Assembly: GCF_005502745.1 (NCBI RefSeq)
Contig: NZ_SCNL01000003.1
Span: 244,991 to 308,990, forward strand
Direction: 5' to 3'
Source of the DNA: Sphingomonas sp. 3P27F8
GTDB lineage: Bacteria; Pseudomonadota; Alphaproteobacteria; Sphingomonadales; Sphingomonadaceae
DNA: 64,000 nt
Below, piece by piece: positions 30,843 through 42,427 of the stretch. A program made the position numbers and the translations under genes. Below the pieces are notes generated by a model, which was not told the DNA's origin, ran no database searches, and worked only from the letters and a program-made list of their open reading frames with translations. Positions within the stretch are counted from its first letter, which is position 1, and each line of letters starts with the position of its first letter.

Positions 30843-32011
30843 CCCATCATCCCCACAAACCGCTCGAACAGATAGAAACTATCCTGCGGCCCAGGGCTGG
30901 CCTCCGGGTGGTACTGCACGCTGAACGCGGGCCGGTCGGTCAGTTCCAGCCCCGCATTGCTGCCGTCGAACAGCGACACATGCGTCTCGCGCGCGTTCGC
31001 GGGCAGCGTCTCGCGCTCGACCGCGAAGCCGTGGTTCATGCTGGTGATCTCGACCGCGCCGTCGCTGAGCCGCTTCACCGGATGGTTCGCGCCGCGATGG
31101 CCCTGGAACATCTTGGTGGTCTTCGCGCCCACCGCCAGCCCGAGAAGCTGGTGGCCCAGGCAGATGCCGAACAGCGGCTTGCCTGTCTCCAGCAGCTTCT
31201 GGATTACCGGCACGGCATAGTCGCCCGTCGCTGCCGGATCGCCGGGGCCGTTCGACAAGAAGATTCCGTCCGGGCCGAGCGACATGATCTCGTCGAAACT
31301 CGCGGTGGCGGGCACGACCGAAACCTTCGCTCCCGCGGCCACCAGATTGCGGAAGATATTGTGCTTGCTGCCGTAATCCACCGCGACGACATGCGGACGC
31401 GCGTTGCCGTCGATCCCGGCATAGCCGAAGCCGAGGCGCCACACGCCTCCATCGCGATTGTCGCCCCAGCCATAATGCGCTTGCGTCGTCACTGCCTTGG
31501 CGAGGTCCATGCCCTCCAGCCCCGGCCAGCCGCGTGCCATTTCCAGCAACAGCGGTACGTCGAACTTGCCGCTGGCGGAGTGCGCGATCACGCCGTTGGG
31601 TGCCCCGCCAGTGCGGATGCGACGGGTCAGCGCGCGCGTGTCGATGCCGGAAAGGCCGACGCGCGCGTGCCGCTTCATCCAGCCGTCCAGCCGCTCGACG
31701 CTGCGGAAGCTGGATGGGGCGGTCACGTCCTGGCGCACGATCATGCCCAGCGCATGCGGCTCGTCCGCCTCCACATCATCAGGATTCGCGCCGACATTGC
31801 CGATGTGCGGGAAGGTGAAGTTGATGATCTGGCCGGCGAACGACGGATCGGTCATGATCTCCTGATAGCCGGTCATGGCGGTGTGAAAGCACACTTCCCC
31901 CACCACTTCGCCTTCCGCGCCAAAGCCTCGGCCCCAAGCGACGTCACCGGAAGCCAGAACGAGGACGCCAGTGGCGCCTTCGGGCACGTCAAAGGGCTTG
32001 GCGTCGGCCAT
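30839..32011 (-). CDS. carA: Carbamoyl-phosphate synthase small subunit (glutaminase)
   Basis: The 390-residue subunit supplies ammonia from glutamine to CarB. It has the N-terminal small-subunit domain (GEVCFHTAMTGYQEIMTDPSFAGQI) and a class I glutamine amidotransferase domain with LSNGPGDP, the nucleophile in FGICLGHQLLGLA and the His-Glu pair in VQYHPEASPGPQD. It is first in a minus-strand operon with the unknown gene, carB, greA and the kinase. Confidence 0.97.
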   Translation of the reverse strand: MADAKPFDVPEGATGVLVLASGDVAWGRGFGAEGEVVGEVCFHTAMTGYQEIMTDPSFAGQIINFTFPHIGNVGANPDDVEADEPHALGMIVRQDVTAPSSFRSVERLDGWMKRHARVGLSGIDTRALTRRIRTGGAPNGVIAHSASGKFDVPLLLEMARGWPGLEGMDLAKAVTTQAHYGWGDNRDGGVWRLGFGYAGIDGNARPHVVAVDYGSKHNIFRNLVAAGAKVSVVPATASFDEIMSLGPDGIFLSNGPGDPAATGDYAVPVIQKLLETGKPLFGICLGHQLLGLAVGAKTTKMFQGHRGANHPVKRLSDGAVEITSMNHGFAVERETLPANARETHVSLFDGSNAGLELTDRPAFSVQYHPEASPGPQDSFYLFERFVGMMG

Positions 32012-32131
32012 GATCGGCGGGCACTCCGTTCGTTAAAATCTACGATGTCGCTAAGCCCCGCCCGCTAAGCCCTTGCCCCCCTCGCGTCAACCGCCCTCGC
32101 CTCACGCAGCGCGGGGCGCTATTCACCGTTC

Positions 32132-32584
32132 ATGATTCGAGACGATATCAAGCAAGCCCAGATCGCCGCCATGAAGGCCGGCGACAAGGAATCCCGCGCC
32201 GCGATCAGCCTGATCCAGGCGGCAATCAAAAACCGCGATATCGAGGCGCGCACCGGCGGCGCGCCGGCGGATGACGACGCACTCGTCGTGGAAGTGCTTC
32301 AGAAAATGGTGAAGCAACGCCGCGAATCGATCGAGATGTATCGCAAGGGCGACCGGGAAGAACTGGCGGCCGCAGAGGAGCGCGAGGTCGCGGTGATCGA
32401 GCGCTTCCTTCCGCAGCAGATGAGCGCGGCCGAGACATCGGCCGCGATCGAGGCGATCAAGGCAGATCTTGGCGCGGCCGGCATGAAGGACATGGGACGT
32501 GTGATGGCCGAACTGAAAGCGCGTCACGCCAGCGTGCTGGACATGTCCAAGGCAAGCGGACTGGTGAAGGCCGCACTTAGCTGA
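32132..32584 (+). CDS. yqeY: GatB/YqeY-domain protein
   Basis: This 150-residue protein is related to the C-terminal domain of GatB, the tRNA-dependent amidotransferase subunit. It shows the helical first half (IKQAQIAAMKAGDKESRAAISLIQAAIKN), then KMVKQRRESIEMY, ERFLPQQMS and MGRVMAELKARHA. Stand-alone YqeY proteins have no settled role. It is divergent from carA and upstream of dnaG, as usual in related genomes. Confidence 0.9.
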   Translation: MIRDDIKQAQIAAMKAGDKESRAAISLIQAAIKNRDIEARTGGAPADDDALVVEVLQKMVKQRRESIEMYRKGDREELAAAEEREVAVIERFLPQQMSAAETSAAIEAIKADLGAAGMKDMGRVMAELKARHASVLDMSKASGLVKAALS

Positions 32585-32639
32585 AAAATTTAATGTTTGC
32601 GGTGGGTGGGGCTTCCTGCGCATAGGTTATAATGCGCGT

Positions 32640-34525
32640 GTGAGTCTCTCCCCCGCCTTTCTTGACGAGCTACGCGCGCGAACATCGCTGTCCGCGTTAA
32701 TCGGCAAGACGGTCAAGCTCACCAAGGCGGGCCGCGAGCACAAAGGCTGTTGCCCGTTCCACAACGAGAAGACACCCAGCTTCTACGTTAACGACGACAA
32801 AGGCTTCTATCACTGCTTCGGCTGCTCGGCGCACGGCGATGCTATTCGCTGGATGACCGACCAGCGCGGGCTGCCATTCATGGACGCGGTGAGGGAACTC
32901 GCCGCCAGCGCCGGGCTGGATCTTCCGGCCCCCGATTCCCGTGCCGCCAAGCAAGCCGAACGGCAGAACGGCCTGCATGACGCGATGGCCGAGGCTCAGA
33001 CATGGTTCGTCAGCCAGTTCGCAGGCATCGGCGGCGGCGAGGCGCGCGCGCTGGCCGAGCGGCGCGGGCTTGCAGCGGAAACGTTGCGGGATTTCGGCAT
33101 CGGTTTCGCGCCGGACGCGCGCGGCAAGCTGCGCACGGCGCTCAAGGAATATGGCGATACCGCGCTGATCGATGCGGGGCTGCTCATCAGCGTCGAGGGC
33201 AAAGAGCCGTATGATCGCTTTCGCGGCCGGCTGATGATCCCGATCCGCGATCAGCGCAGCCGGGTCATTGCGTTCGGCGGCCGTGTGATCGGCGATGGCG
33301 AGCCGAAATATCTGAATTCCCCCGATACGCCGCTCTTCGACAAGGGGCGCACGCTCTATAATCTCGATCGCGCCGCGCCCGCGGCGCGCAAAGCCGGCCG
33401 AGTGTTCGTGGTCGAGGGGTATATGGACGTGATCGCGCTGGCGCAGGCGGGTATCGCGGAAGTCGTTGCTCCCCTCGGCACCGCGTTGACCGAGCATCAG
33501 CTTGATCGACTGTGGCGGATGGTCGATGTGCCGGTCCTGTGCTTCGATGGCGACAACGCCGGGCAGAAGGCGGCGATCCGCGCCGCGCATCGCGCGCTTC
33601 CAATGCTGGCGCCGGGTCGCAGCCTCGCCTTCCTCAACCTGCCGGATGGTCAGGACCCGGACGATCTCGTCAAGGCGAAGGGGCCTGCGGCGTTCGAGAC
33701 TCTCGTGCGTGAGGCTGAGCCGTTGGCCGATCGCCTGTGGAAGCACGAATTCGCCGCCGAGCCGCTCGCCACTCCGGAACAGCGCGCCGGCCTGCGCCGC
33801 CGCCTCAACGAGCTCGCGCAATCGATCGCCGATCCATCGGTGCGCAGCGAATATCAAAGCGAATTCCGCAATCGCTTCGACGATGCCTTCTCGCGCGCGC
33901 GGCCAAATTTCACATCGCGTAGCGGCTTCATGCAACGCGCGGATCGTCGGCCCGGACAGCGCTGGACCCCACCGTCGCCGCCGATCACCGAGGATGCGAA
34001 GGCGGTGCGCGCCGCTGGCGGTATCGACCGGTTGCTCGCCAAGGCAGTTCTCGCGGGGCTGATCCGCCATCCCGCCGAGATCGCGCGCCATATGGAAGTG
34101 CTTGGCGGCATGCGCATGGTCGATGGCGCACTCGGCCGGCTGTTCGAGGCGGTTGTCGATCTCGCTCTTGAGGATCGCGCGCTTGATACCCGGCGCCTTG
34201 TGACCATATTAGCAAAGTCCGGTTTCGATACGGTCGCTTCTGACCTGCTTCGGGCCGATACGATGCCATACAGCTTTACGCAGCGAACAGGGGATGAAAG
34301 CCAGGCGCGCGCCGACCTCGACGAGGCAATCGCGATTCTGGTTGCCGGTCCCGAGGTGAATGCGGCGCTTGCGGATGCAACTTCCGCGATGCAGGCGCGC
34401 TTTACCGACGATGCGTTTCAGCGGCAGGTGGCGTTAGTGAAGGAAAAGCAGGCGTTGGAGCTTCGGCTTGCAAATCTCGTTCAGTCGAACGAAGACGCCC
34501 GCGCTCTTGGTGCCGAGGATAATTG

Positions 34526-34526
<1 letters not shown>
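32640..34526 (+). CDS. dnaG: DNA primase
   Basis: The primase makes RNA primers at the replication fork. The 628-residue product starts at GTG 32640 and has the zinc-binding domain ([12 protein letters not shown]...[10 protein letters not shown]), the TOPRIM core ([17 protein letters not shown] with the acidic residue, and [15 protein letters not shown]), and a C-terminal helicase-binding domain. The stop overlaps the rpoD start (TGATG), so the two are coupled; the macromolecular-synthesis-type arrangement. Confidence 0.96.
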
Positions 34527-36550
<2,024 letters not shown>

Positions 36551-36559
36551 TCGCGCGAG

Positions 36560-36588
36560 GGGCGGCCAGCGAGCCGCCCTTCCTTTTT
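36560..36588 (+). terminator. Rho-independent terminator after rpoD
   Basis: The arms GGGCGGC (36560-36566) and GCCGCCC (36573-36579) are perfectly complementary around a six-base loop, followed by a T-rich tail (36580-36588). It lies 10 bases after the rpoD stop and before the convergent YadA-like gene. Confidence 0.85.
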
Positions 36589-36592
36589 CGGC

Positions 36593-37624
36593 TTAGAAGT
36601 GAATGCCGACCGAGGCGTTGTAACTGAGATCGCCGCGCCGTGTGTCAACGGCAGCGCCCGCGCGGATCACCGGCGCGTTTTCGCCGACGAAGGCTTTCGA
36701 CAGGCCCATCGCGAATGCGGTTTGCCCGCGGCTGCCACCGATGGCTGCGCCGACCATCCCCCGTCCTGGAATGAACGCCTGCGGCAATGCCGACAAGGCA
36801 TTCGAACCGGCAGCGAGCGCACTCATGTCCCGCCGCAACTCGGCATTGTTCGCCGCGATCATCTGACGGCTGGCCACGGTGGCGCGGTCAAGCGTCTCGG
36901 CTACCGCACGATCGGTATAATCGTTCGCTGTCGCCAGCGTCGTCGCGCTTGAAGCGTTGAGTTGCCCCACGGTTGCAGCATCGTTCGCAGCAACACCATC
37001 TGCGACGCCCGTCAGCCGGCGATCGCCCGACAAACCCGCGAAAGATACCGATGTACCGCCACTCTGCGAAGCGATCGTGACGGGTGCGTCGCGATCGGCC
37101 TGACGGACCAGTCCTGCCCGGCCCGCATCCACATCGCCGCGCAGCGTCACCACCGCGTCCTGCGCTGCCAGCGCGACCTGATTGACGATCTCGATCCGCG
37201 CGCCCTGCTGGGTCACGAGATCGACGGCAGCATTCAATCGCGTGTCGAGCGCGCCCACAGCAGATCCCTGGGCCTGGAGGTTCAGGCTGAGCGCGTCGGC
37301 GACACCGGCCGATGCCTGCAACTGACCGGTCAGGCCGGCCAATAGCTGTTGCTGCGCCTGCAAACTGCTCGCGACCGTGCCCGCCGCAGCATCGATTGCC
37401 GCGAGCCGATCGAGCAAATTCGCGCGATCCACCTCCAGTTGCGTGATCGCCTGCGTATTGGTCGTCACCCGGCCATCGATCACGGTGATCGATCCAGCCT
37501 GCAGGGTAACGCGAGTATCGAGCGACGCGAGCGAGCCGATCACGTCGAGCAGGGTCTGCGCGGTCGCCGGCACGGGCACCATGGCGGAAGAGAATCCCAG
37601 CAGCAGAATCAACGAACGAGGCAT
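36593..37624 (-). CDS. Short YadA-like trimeric autotransporter protein
   Basis: From ATG 37624 (GGGAGATTGAG upstream) the protein has 343 residues: a signal peptide (ILLLGFSSAMVPVPATAQ), a long heptad-type coiled-coil stalk (residues about 25-170), a LSGDRRLTGVADGVAANDAATVGQLN segment (YadA stalk-neck type) at about 203-228, and a C-terminal anchor of four beta strands (GAAIGGSRGQTAFAMGLSKAF...ASVGIHF) with terminal Phe. It is short for a trimeric adhesin and lacks a head domain. It probably forms a small trimeric outer-membrane barrel with a periplasmic or surface stalk. Alternative start 37681 is less likely. Confidence 0.75.
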   Translation of the reverse strand: MPRSLILLLGFSSAMVPVPATAQTLLDVIGSLASLDTRVTLQAGSITVIDGRVTTNTQAITQLEVDRANLLDRLAAIDAAAGTVASSLQAQQQLLAGLTGQLQASAGVADALSLNLQAQGSAVGALDTRLNAAVDLVTQQGARIEIVNQVALAAQDAVVTLRGDVDAGRAGLVRQADRDAPVTIASQSGGTSVSFAGLSGDRRLTGVADGVAANDAATVGQLNASSATTLATANDYTDRAVAETLDRATVASRQMIAANNAELRRDMSALAAGSNALSALPQAFIPGRGMVGAAIGGSRGQTAFAMGLSKAFVGENAPVIRAGAAVDTRRGDLSYNASVGIHF

Positions 37625-37643
37625 CTCAATCTCCCGGAAAAGC

Positions 37644-37674
37644 CCCGGCGGCGGTGGACGAAGCCGCCGCCGGG
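37644..37674. repeat. GC-rich perfect hairpin in the YadA-like gene leader
   Basis: The arms CCCGGCGGCGG (37644-37654) and CCGCCGCCGGG (37664-37674) are perfectly complementary around nine bases. It begins 20 bases upstream of the YadA-like start codon and so would lie in that gene's 5' leader, if transcription starts further up. It resembles the GGGATGACA-flanked palindromes of the genome and may be a REP-like copy. Confidence 0.5.
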
Positions 37675-37911
37675 ATGACACGCACGCCCCTGGACAGGGC
37701 GATGTGACGAAGTGGAAGGCGTCGGACGAGGGACCGTGCCCGGAAGCGCCTTCTTGCCGGAGATGAAGGTGGACATCTCGATCGCCGGCATCATTCTTCT
37801 AGGCGGCCGCGATTACATTACGGTCGATCGCGCCAACCGACGTTGCTGCGTGAAACACGAACAACGTTCGGCGTTGCGCGCACCACAGCACAGGAAGGTT
37901 TTCACCAATTG

Positions 37912-37967
37912 CCTCCGTTTCGGCTGAAAGCGACGCAATCTGCCGATCCCGACCAATCCGAAACGGA
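37912..37967. promoter_or_regulatory. Spaced inverted repeat upstream of the PAS-domain gene
   Basis: CTCCGTTTCGG (37912-37922) and CCGAAACGGAG (37957-37967) are perfect 11-base inverted copies 34 bases apart, ending 45 bases before the start of the PAS-domain gene. It could be a paired operator or an attenuator-like stem; operator use is inference. Confidence 0.4.
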
Positions 37968-38012
37968 GATGCTCGCTTGCCGGCGGGTCGCATCGGCGAT
38001 CAACTCGCCCCT

Positions 38013-38903
38013 ATGAGCGATATCGAACCGATCCGCCGGGGTGAGCAGCAGTGCGTCACCGCATCGCAGCTTGTTCGCCACTTCGGCCTTTGGCAGGAGC
38101 GCGCGGCGCGCGAGCCCGTCTATGTCCTGCATCGCGGCCGCCCACGTTTTGTGCTAACCTCGATCGACGTGATCGAGGCGCTGTGCGCCCCGCTGGCAGC
38201 GACAACTTCCGACGACAACACTGCTCTGGCCGCGCTCCTCGACGGCGACGAAGCGATCAATATAATTTTTGATCGAAATGGGCGCGTTTCTATCGCCAGT
38301 CGTGCGGCAAGGGCGCGGTTCGGCGAGGCCACACGGCCCGGCACGCGCGCAACCGGGCTGGCGGTAGCCGCGGGTCAGATGATAGAGGATGCGATATTGC
38401 GTGTCGCTCACGGCGGTATCGCCGAGACGATCGAGATCATCCCCGACGCCTTTCGCACGCGACGCTTCCGATGCGAGCTGTCTCCCTTCCCGAACGGTTG
38501 CCTTTTGCGCGCGATAGATCAGACGACCGAGCAGGAACTGCTGGTCGCACGCGCGATGCTGCTCGCGTCGACCCTGTCGAACGCAGCGGCGGGGGCTGTC
38601 TGCGTTCGCCTCAGCCCTCGCGGCTATATTGTCGCGCCCACGCCGGCGCTGTCGCAACTGACCGGCATTTCGCCCGAAGCGCTTGCAAACGCGCGTTTCG
38701 TATCGCTGCTCACGGTCGCCAGCCGCGTTGAGGCCGGTGAGGCAATCGAGGCTGTGGCCAGCGGCGAGGGTCCAAGAAGGGTGGATGCGGAATTGCTGGT
38801 CCACGGTGCCTCGCCCCTCCCCGTCACGATCGGTCTCGCTGGAACAGCGATCTCTGCCCGTATCGAGGAGCTGGCCGTGACGATCGTGCGCACCTGCGCA
38901 TAA
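38013..38903 (+). CDS. Phd-like N-terminal domain plus PAS-domain protein
   Basis: The 296-residue product from ATG 38013 has an N-terminal stretch (VTASQLVRHFGLWQERAAREPVYVLHRGRPRFVLTSIDVIEAL) that follows the Phd/YefM antitoxin DNA-binding pattern. A middle region with DGDEAINIIFDRNGRVSIASRAARARFG and a C-terminal region with ALSQLTGISPEALANARFVSLL look like two degenerate PAS folds. There is no kinase or output enzyme, so it is probably a small sensor or regulator. No toxin gene is beside it. The next gene, 91 bases downstream, may be in the same operon. Confidence 0.6.
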   Translation: MSDIEPIRRGEQQCVTASQLVRHFGLWQERAAREPVYVLHRGRPRFVLTSIDVIEALCAPLAATTSDDNTALAALLDGDEAINIIFDRNGRVSIASRAARARFGEATRPGTRATGLAVAAGQMIEDAILRVAHGGIAETIEIIPDAFRTRRFRCELSPFPNGCLLRAIDQTTEQELLVARAMLLASTLSNAAAGAVCVRLSPRGYIVAPTPALSQLTGISPEALANARFVSLLTVASRVEAGEAIEAVASGEGPRRVDAELLVHGASPLPVTIGLAGTAISARIEELAVTIVRTCA

Positions 38904-38994
38904 ACCCCGTCTTTACATCGTTCCGCTAAGAACGGCCGCTGATGATCGTTGATCGCTTTACCCAGCGATGAGACGTGCCGTGTAAGGGACGACC

Positions 38995-39657
38995 GTGCAA
39001 ACAGTGTTGATTTCCGCAGCCCCCCGGTTGGGCGATGCCGTCACCGCATTGATCGATGCGGACGGGACAGCCAGCGCGAGCTGGCCGATCGCGCTCGCGC
39101 ATCCGGCAACGCCGCTGCGTGATCTTGCGGATGCCGTGCATGCGGTTTGCGCGCTGCACGGGATGGCTCCCAGCATTATCGAGCAAGCGAGCGTCGCACC
39201 TGGCTCTTCGGGCCAGATGCGTGAATGGCTGATGTCCAGCGCGTCCATGTTCGATGCGGAACGCGCTATGCTGGCGGCGTTGACCGCGGCGGTCGGGCCG
39301 CAGCCCTCCACGCCAGGTCAGGCACAAACCGAAGCGGCGATCGTCGCGCAGCGCCATGCGCTGACGATGCTCGCCGAATCGAATCGCGTCGGTTGCGCGA
39401 TCGGCGCCGCGACGGCCTTCCTGCTCGACTGGATCTCGATACGCAGTATTCTCGTCATTGCGGGCGAGCGCGTCGGCATCTTGCCCGAGCGCAGTCCGTT
39501 GCCCACCGACCGCGAAACACGGGCGTTGCTCGACGATCTGGGCGGCGGCATGGCGATGCGACGCGCGGTTACGTTCGGCGCGCAGCAATTACTCGCTCAG
39601 CACCGCGGGCTGTGGCAGCTGCTGGATGCTCGCGCCTCGGCACGTCGCGCGCACTAA
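38995..39657 (+). CDS. Protein of unknown function
   Basis: The 220-residue product starts at GTG 38995 with AGGGACG upstream. It has no signal peptide and no clear membrane helix, though residues 140-170 (GCAIGAATAFLLDWISIRSILVIAGERVGI) are hydrophobic. The central helices (MREWLMSSASMFDAERAMLAAL) are amphipathic. I do not recognise the family; it may belong to a sphingomonad-restricted one. It follows the PAS gene at 91 bases and converges on rmuC with 18 bases between stops. Confidence 0.6.
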   Translation: MQTVLISAAPRLGDAVTALIDADGTASASWPIALAHPATPLRDLADAVHAVCALHGMAPSIIEQASVAPGSSGQMREWLMSSASMFDAERAMLAALTAAVGPQPSTPGQAQTEAAIVAQRHALTMLAESNRVGCAIGAATAFLLDWISIRSILVIAGERVGILPERSPLPTDRETRALLDDLGGGMAMRRAVTFGAQQLLAQHRGLWQLLDARASARRAH

Positions 39658-39675
39658 GGCAAACGCCACCCGCGC

Positions 39676-41052
39676 TTATTCAACCGCGAGTCGATCCGCG
39701 TCTTCCTCGACATGGCCGGCAAGCAGTTCGACCGGAACGATCGCCTCGATCTCGCGCGCACCCGGTTCGATATTGAGATCGCGCAACTTACGCGCGCTAA
39801 CCAGCGCGCGGGATTCAAAGCTGTTGACGAACGTGTTGTAGTTCTTGACCGCAGTGTTGAGCCCACTACCCACCACCCGAAGATCGCCAACTGCCTTGGC
39901 CAGCCGGTCGTACAATTCCTTGCCGAGTGCTCCGATCTGCCGCGCCTCGCCCGCCAGCTTTTCCTGCCGCCACACGGCGGATACCGTGCGCGCGATCGCG
40001 ATCAGATTGGTTGGCGTCGCCAGCAACACGCGCTTCTCGAACGCCGCATCCCACAAGGTGGGGTCGTGTTCCAGAGCGGCGGAGAGGAAATGTTCGCCGG
40101 GGACGAACATGATGACGTAATCCGGCGCATCGGGAAACTGGTTCCAATAAGCCTTCGCACCCAGCGTATTGACGTGCGCTCGCATCGCATTGGCGTGCGC
40201 GGTGAGGCCAATCTGCCGGTCTTTCTCATCGACCGCCGCGAAGGCATCCTGATAGGCGTTGAGCGACACCTTGGCGTCGATCACGAGCGATTTGCCGCCG
40301 GGCACACGCACCACGGCATCGGGACGCAGTCGCTCGCCATCGTCGCCGGTGACGCTGACTTCCATGGCGAAATCGGCGTGTTCGGAAAGTCCGCACGTTT
40401 CCAGAACGTTACGCAACTGCTGCTCGCCCCAGCGCCCGCGCGCCTTGGGCGCGGCTCGTAGCGCATTGACCAGCTTCTGCGCCTCTGATCGTACCGATTC
40501 CTGACCGATACGCATCGCCTCGATCTGGCCATAAAGCGATCCGAACGCATCGCGCCGCTCCGCTTCGACTTTGGCGACGCCCTCCTCATAACGCTGGAGC
40601 CGCTCCGTGACGGGCTGAAGCAACGCCTTCAGCCCCTGCCCCGCCGTCTCCTCGGACTGACGGAAACGTTCGTCGGCGCGTTCGAGAAATGCCTTCTGCG
40701 CCTCGCCAAGCAGATTGCCCGCAACCTCGCGGAAGCGCCCCGCCATATCGTCCTTGGCCGCCTTGAATTCGGTGATCCGCGCCTCGAACGCCGCCGCCTC
40801 GGTTTCGCGGCGGGCCAGCTCGGTGCGGGCATGGTCGCGCTCGGTTCGGATCGCATCGAGTTCGGTGCGCAGTGCATCCGCCGCCTTTGCGCGCTCGGAC
40901 GCGCCCGCCAGATCGACGATCGCCTGCTTGAACTCCTCGGCGCGCTGATCCCGCTCGGCTCGAAGGCCCGCGACATCGCGCCGGCCGATCATCCAGCCCA
41001 GTGCGAGCCCTAAAACAATGCCCGCCAGAGCAACAGCAGCAGCTTCAACCAT
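39676..41052 (-). CDS. rmuC: DNA recombination protein RmuC
   Basis: The 458-residue protein has an N-terminal membrane helix (AAAVALAGIVLGLALGWMIG), a long coiled coil (residues about 25-160), and the RmuC nuclease-like core: GRWGEQQLRNVLETCGL, PGGKSLVIDAKVSLNAY, APDYVIMFVPGEHFL and ATPTNLIAIARTV. The family limits inversions at repeats and has a restriction-endonuclease-like fold. Tandem GTG/ATG at 41055/41052; the ATG is taken. Confidence 0.92.
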   Translation of the reverse strand: MVEAAAVALAGIVLGLALGWMIGRRDVAGLRAERDQRAEEFKQAIVDLAGASERAKAADALRTELDAIRTERDHARTELARRETEAAAFEARITEFKAAKDDMAGRFREVAGNLLGEAQKAFLERADERFRQSEETAGQGLKALLQPVTERLQRYEEGVAKVEAERRDAFGSLYGQIEAMRIGQESVRSEAQKLVNALRAAPKARGRWGEQQLRNVLETCGLSEHADFAMEVSVTGDDGERLRPDAVVRVPGGKSLVIDAKVSLNAYQDAFAAVDEKDRQIGLTAHANAMRAHVNTLGAKAYWNQFPDAPDYVIMFVPGEHFLSAALEHDPTLWDAAFEKRVLLATPTNLIAIARTVSAVWRQEKLAGEARQIGALGKELYDRLAKAVGDLRVVGSGLNTAVKNYNTFVNSFESRALVSARKLRDLNIEPGAREIEAIVPVELLAGHVEEDADRLAVE

Positions 41053-41085
41053 CACCGGAACATAATCGGAACGACAGTGCCGTGT

Positions 41086-42351
41086 CTATACCGGTGCGTC
41101 GATCGAGCGCGGCGGCGTGCTGAACCAGCGCGGGCCATCCGGTGTCATGTGGAAGCAATCCTCCAGCCGCACGCCATATTGCCCGGGAATGTATATGCCC
41201 GGCTCGTTCGAGAAACACATGCCGGCGGCGAGCGGCGTCATTTCGCCGTGGACCAGGTTCACCGGTTCGTGGCCATCCAGGCCGATGCCGTGGCCGGTTC
41301 GATGAGAGAGGCCGGGCAGCTTGTAGCCGGGCCCATATCCCCACTTCGTGTAGGCCGCGCGCACCGCGTCATCGACCGACCCCGCCGCCGCGCCGATCTT
41401 CGCCGCGGCGAGCGCGATGTGTTGCCCCTCGGCAACCTGCCCCCACAATCTGCGCTGCGCGGCACTCGCGCCGCCGTGAACCCAGGTACGCGACACGTCG
41501 GACTGATAGCCTTGCACCGTACACCCGCAATCCATCAGGATCATCTGCCCAGCGGAAACACGATGAACTTCGCGGCTGCCATGCGGATAGGCCGACGCCT
41601 CGCCGATCAGCGCCATCGAGAATTCCGTATTGCCGCCAAGGCGCCGTGTCGCCGCGGTCATCAGCGCGCCGACCTGCTCGCCCGTCATGCCGTTCTCGAT
41701 GCGCGGATGAACCCAGCGATAGGCTGCAATGGTGACGTCGGTAGCGGCCTGCATCAAGGCCAGTTCCGCTGGTGTCTTTATCATGCGGCATCCGCGCACG
41801 ATCGGATTTGCGGAAACCAGCTTTGCTTCGGGCAGCACTCTCGCCAACCCATCGGAGGCGAAGAAGCGCGTAGTCTCCTCGATGCCGATCGCTCGCCCGG
41901 CGAGCTTGCGATCGCGCAGGAAGCCGGCGGCCACCGCCAGCGGGTTCTGATCCTCCTGCCACACGCGCACCTCCGCCGGGACCGCGAGCGTTTCGCGTAC
42001 GGAAGGCTCCTCGAAGAAGGGCGTCACGATGCACGGCTCGCCCTCAACCGGGATGATCGCGGCAGTCAGACGCTCGCTGCGCCACCAGACGACGCCGGTG
42101 AAGTATATCATGCTCGATCCCGGCTCGATCACGATCGCACCGATGCCATGCTCCCGCATCAGCGCCTGGGCGCGACGGAGCCGGGCGGCCCGCTCGGTGA
42201 TGTCGATCGGCTTCAAAGCGAGGGTGATGTTCTTCAACTCTGCCAGATCCGGCTCCGCGGCGCGGACCACGCCGGCGAGATTAGCGAGCGGCAACAGCGC
42301 GGCGGCACCGAGCAGGTTCCGGCGCGTCGGCAGATAGCGATCGATCAGCAT
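41086..42351 (-). CDS. M24-family Xaa-Pro peptidase, exported by a Tat-like signal
   Basis: From ATG 42351 the product has 421 residues. The N-terminus (DRYLPTRRNLLGAAALLPLANLAGVVRA) contains a twin-arginine-type motif and a hydrophobic core. It is followed by a creatinase-like N-domain and the pita-bread domain: MDCGCTVQGYQSDVSRTWV (two metal-binding Asp), SHRTGHGIGLDGHEP (His) and FSNEPGIYIPGQYGVRLED (two Glu). All five ligands are present. It would release N-terminal residues before proline in the periplasm. Divergent from the symporter gene at 77 bases. Confidence 0.88.
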   Translation of the reverse strand: MLIDRYLPTRRNLLGAAALLPLANLAGVVRAAEPDLAELKNITLALKPIDITERAARLRRAQALMREHGIGAIVIEPGSSMIYFTGVVWWRSERLTAAIIPVEGEPCIVTPFFEEPSVRETLAVPAEVRVWQEDQNPLAVAAGFLRDRKLAGRAIGIEETTRFFASDGLARVLPEAKLVSANPIVRGCRMIKTPAELALMQAATDVTIAAYRWVHPRIENGMTGEQVGALMTAATRRLGGNTEFSMALIGEASAYPHGSREVHRVSAGQMILMDCGCTVQGYQSDVSRTWVHGGASAAQRRLWGQVAEGQHIALAAAKIGAAAGSVDDAVRAAYTKWGYGPGYKLPGLSHRTGHGIGLDGHEPVNLVHGEMTPLAAGMCFSNEPGIYIPGQYGVRLEDCFHMTPDGPRWFSTPPRSIDAPV

Positions 42352-42427
42352 GGTGCGAACCGATACGGTGCTTGACCGCGCGACCGCAATCCCCTTTGCG
42401 TTCGCACCGGTTTCTCCGGGAGTTTTC

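Larger units (their letters stand above)
37625..38012. other. Divergent region upstream of the YadA-like and PAS genes
   Basis: This 388-base region has no supported gene. It contains the perfect GC hairpin at 37644-37674 on the YadA-like side and the spaced inverted repeat at 37912-37967 on the PAS side. Short open frames on both strands have no ribosome-binding site or recognisable product. Confidence 0.5.
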
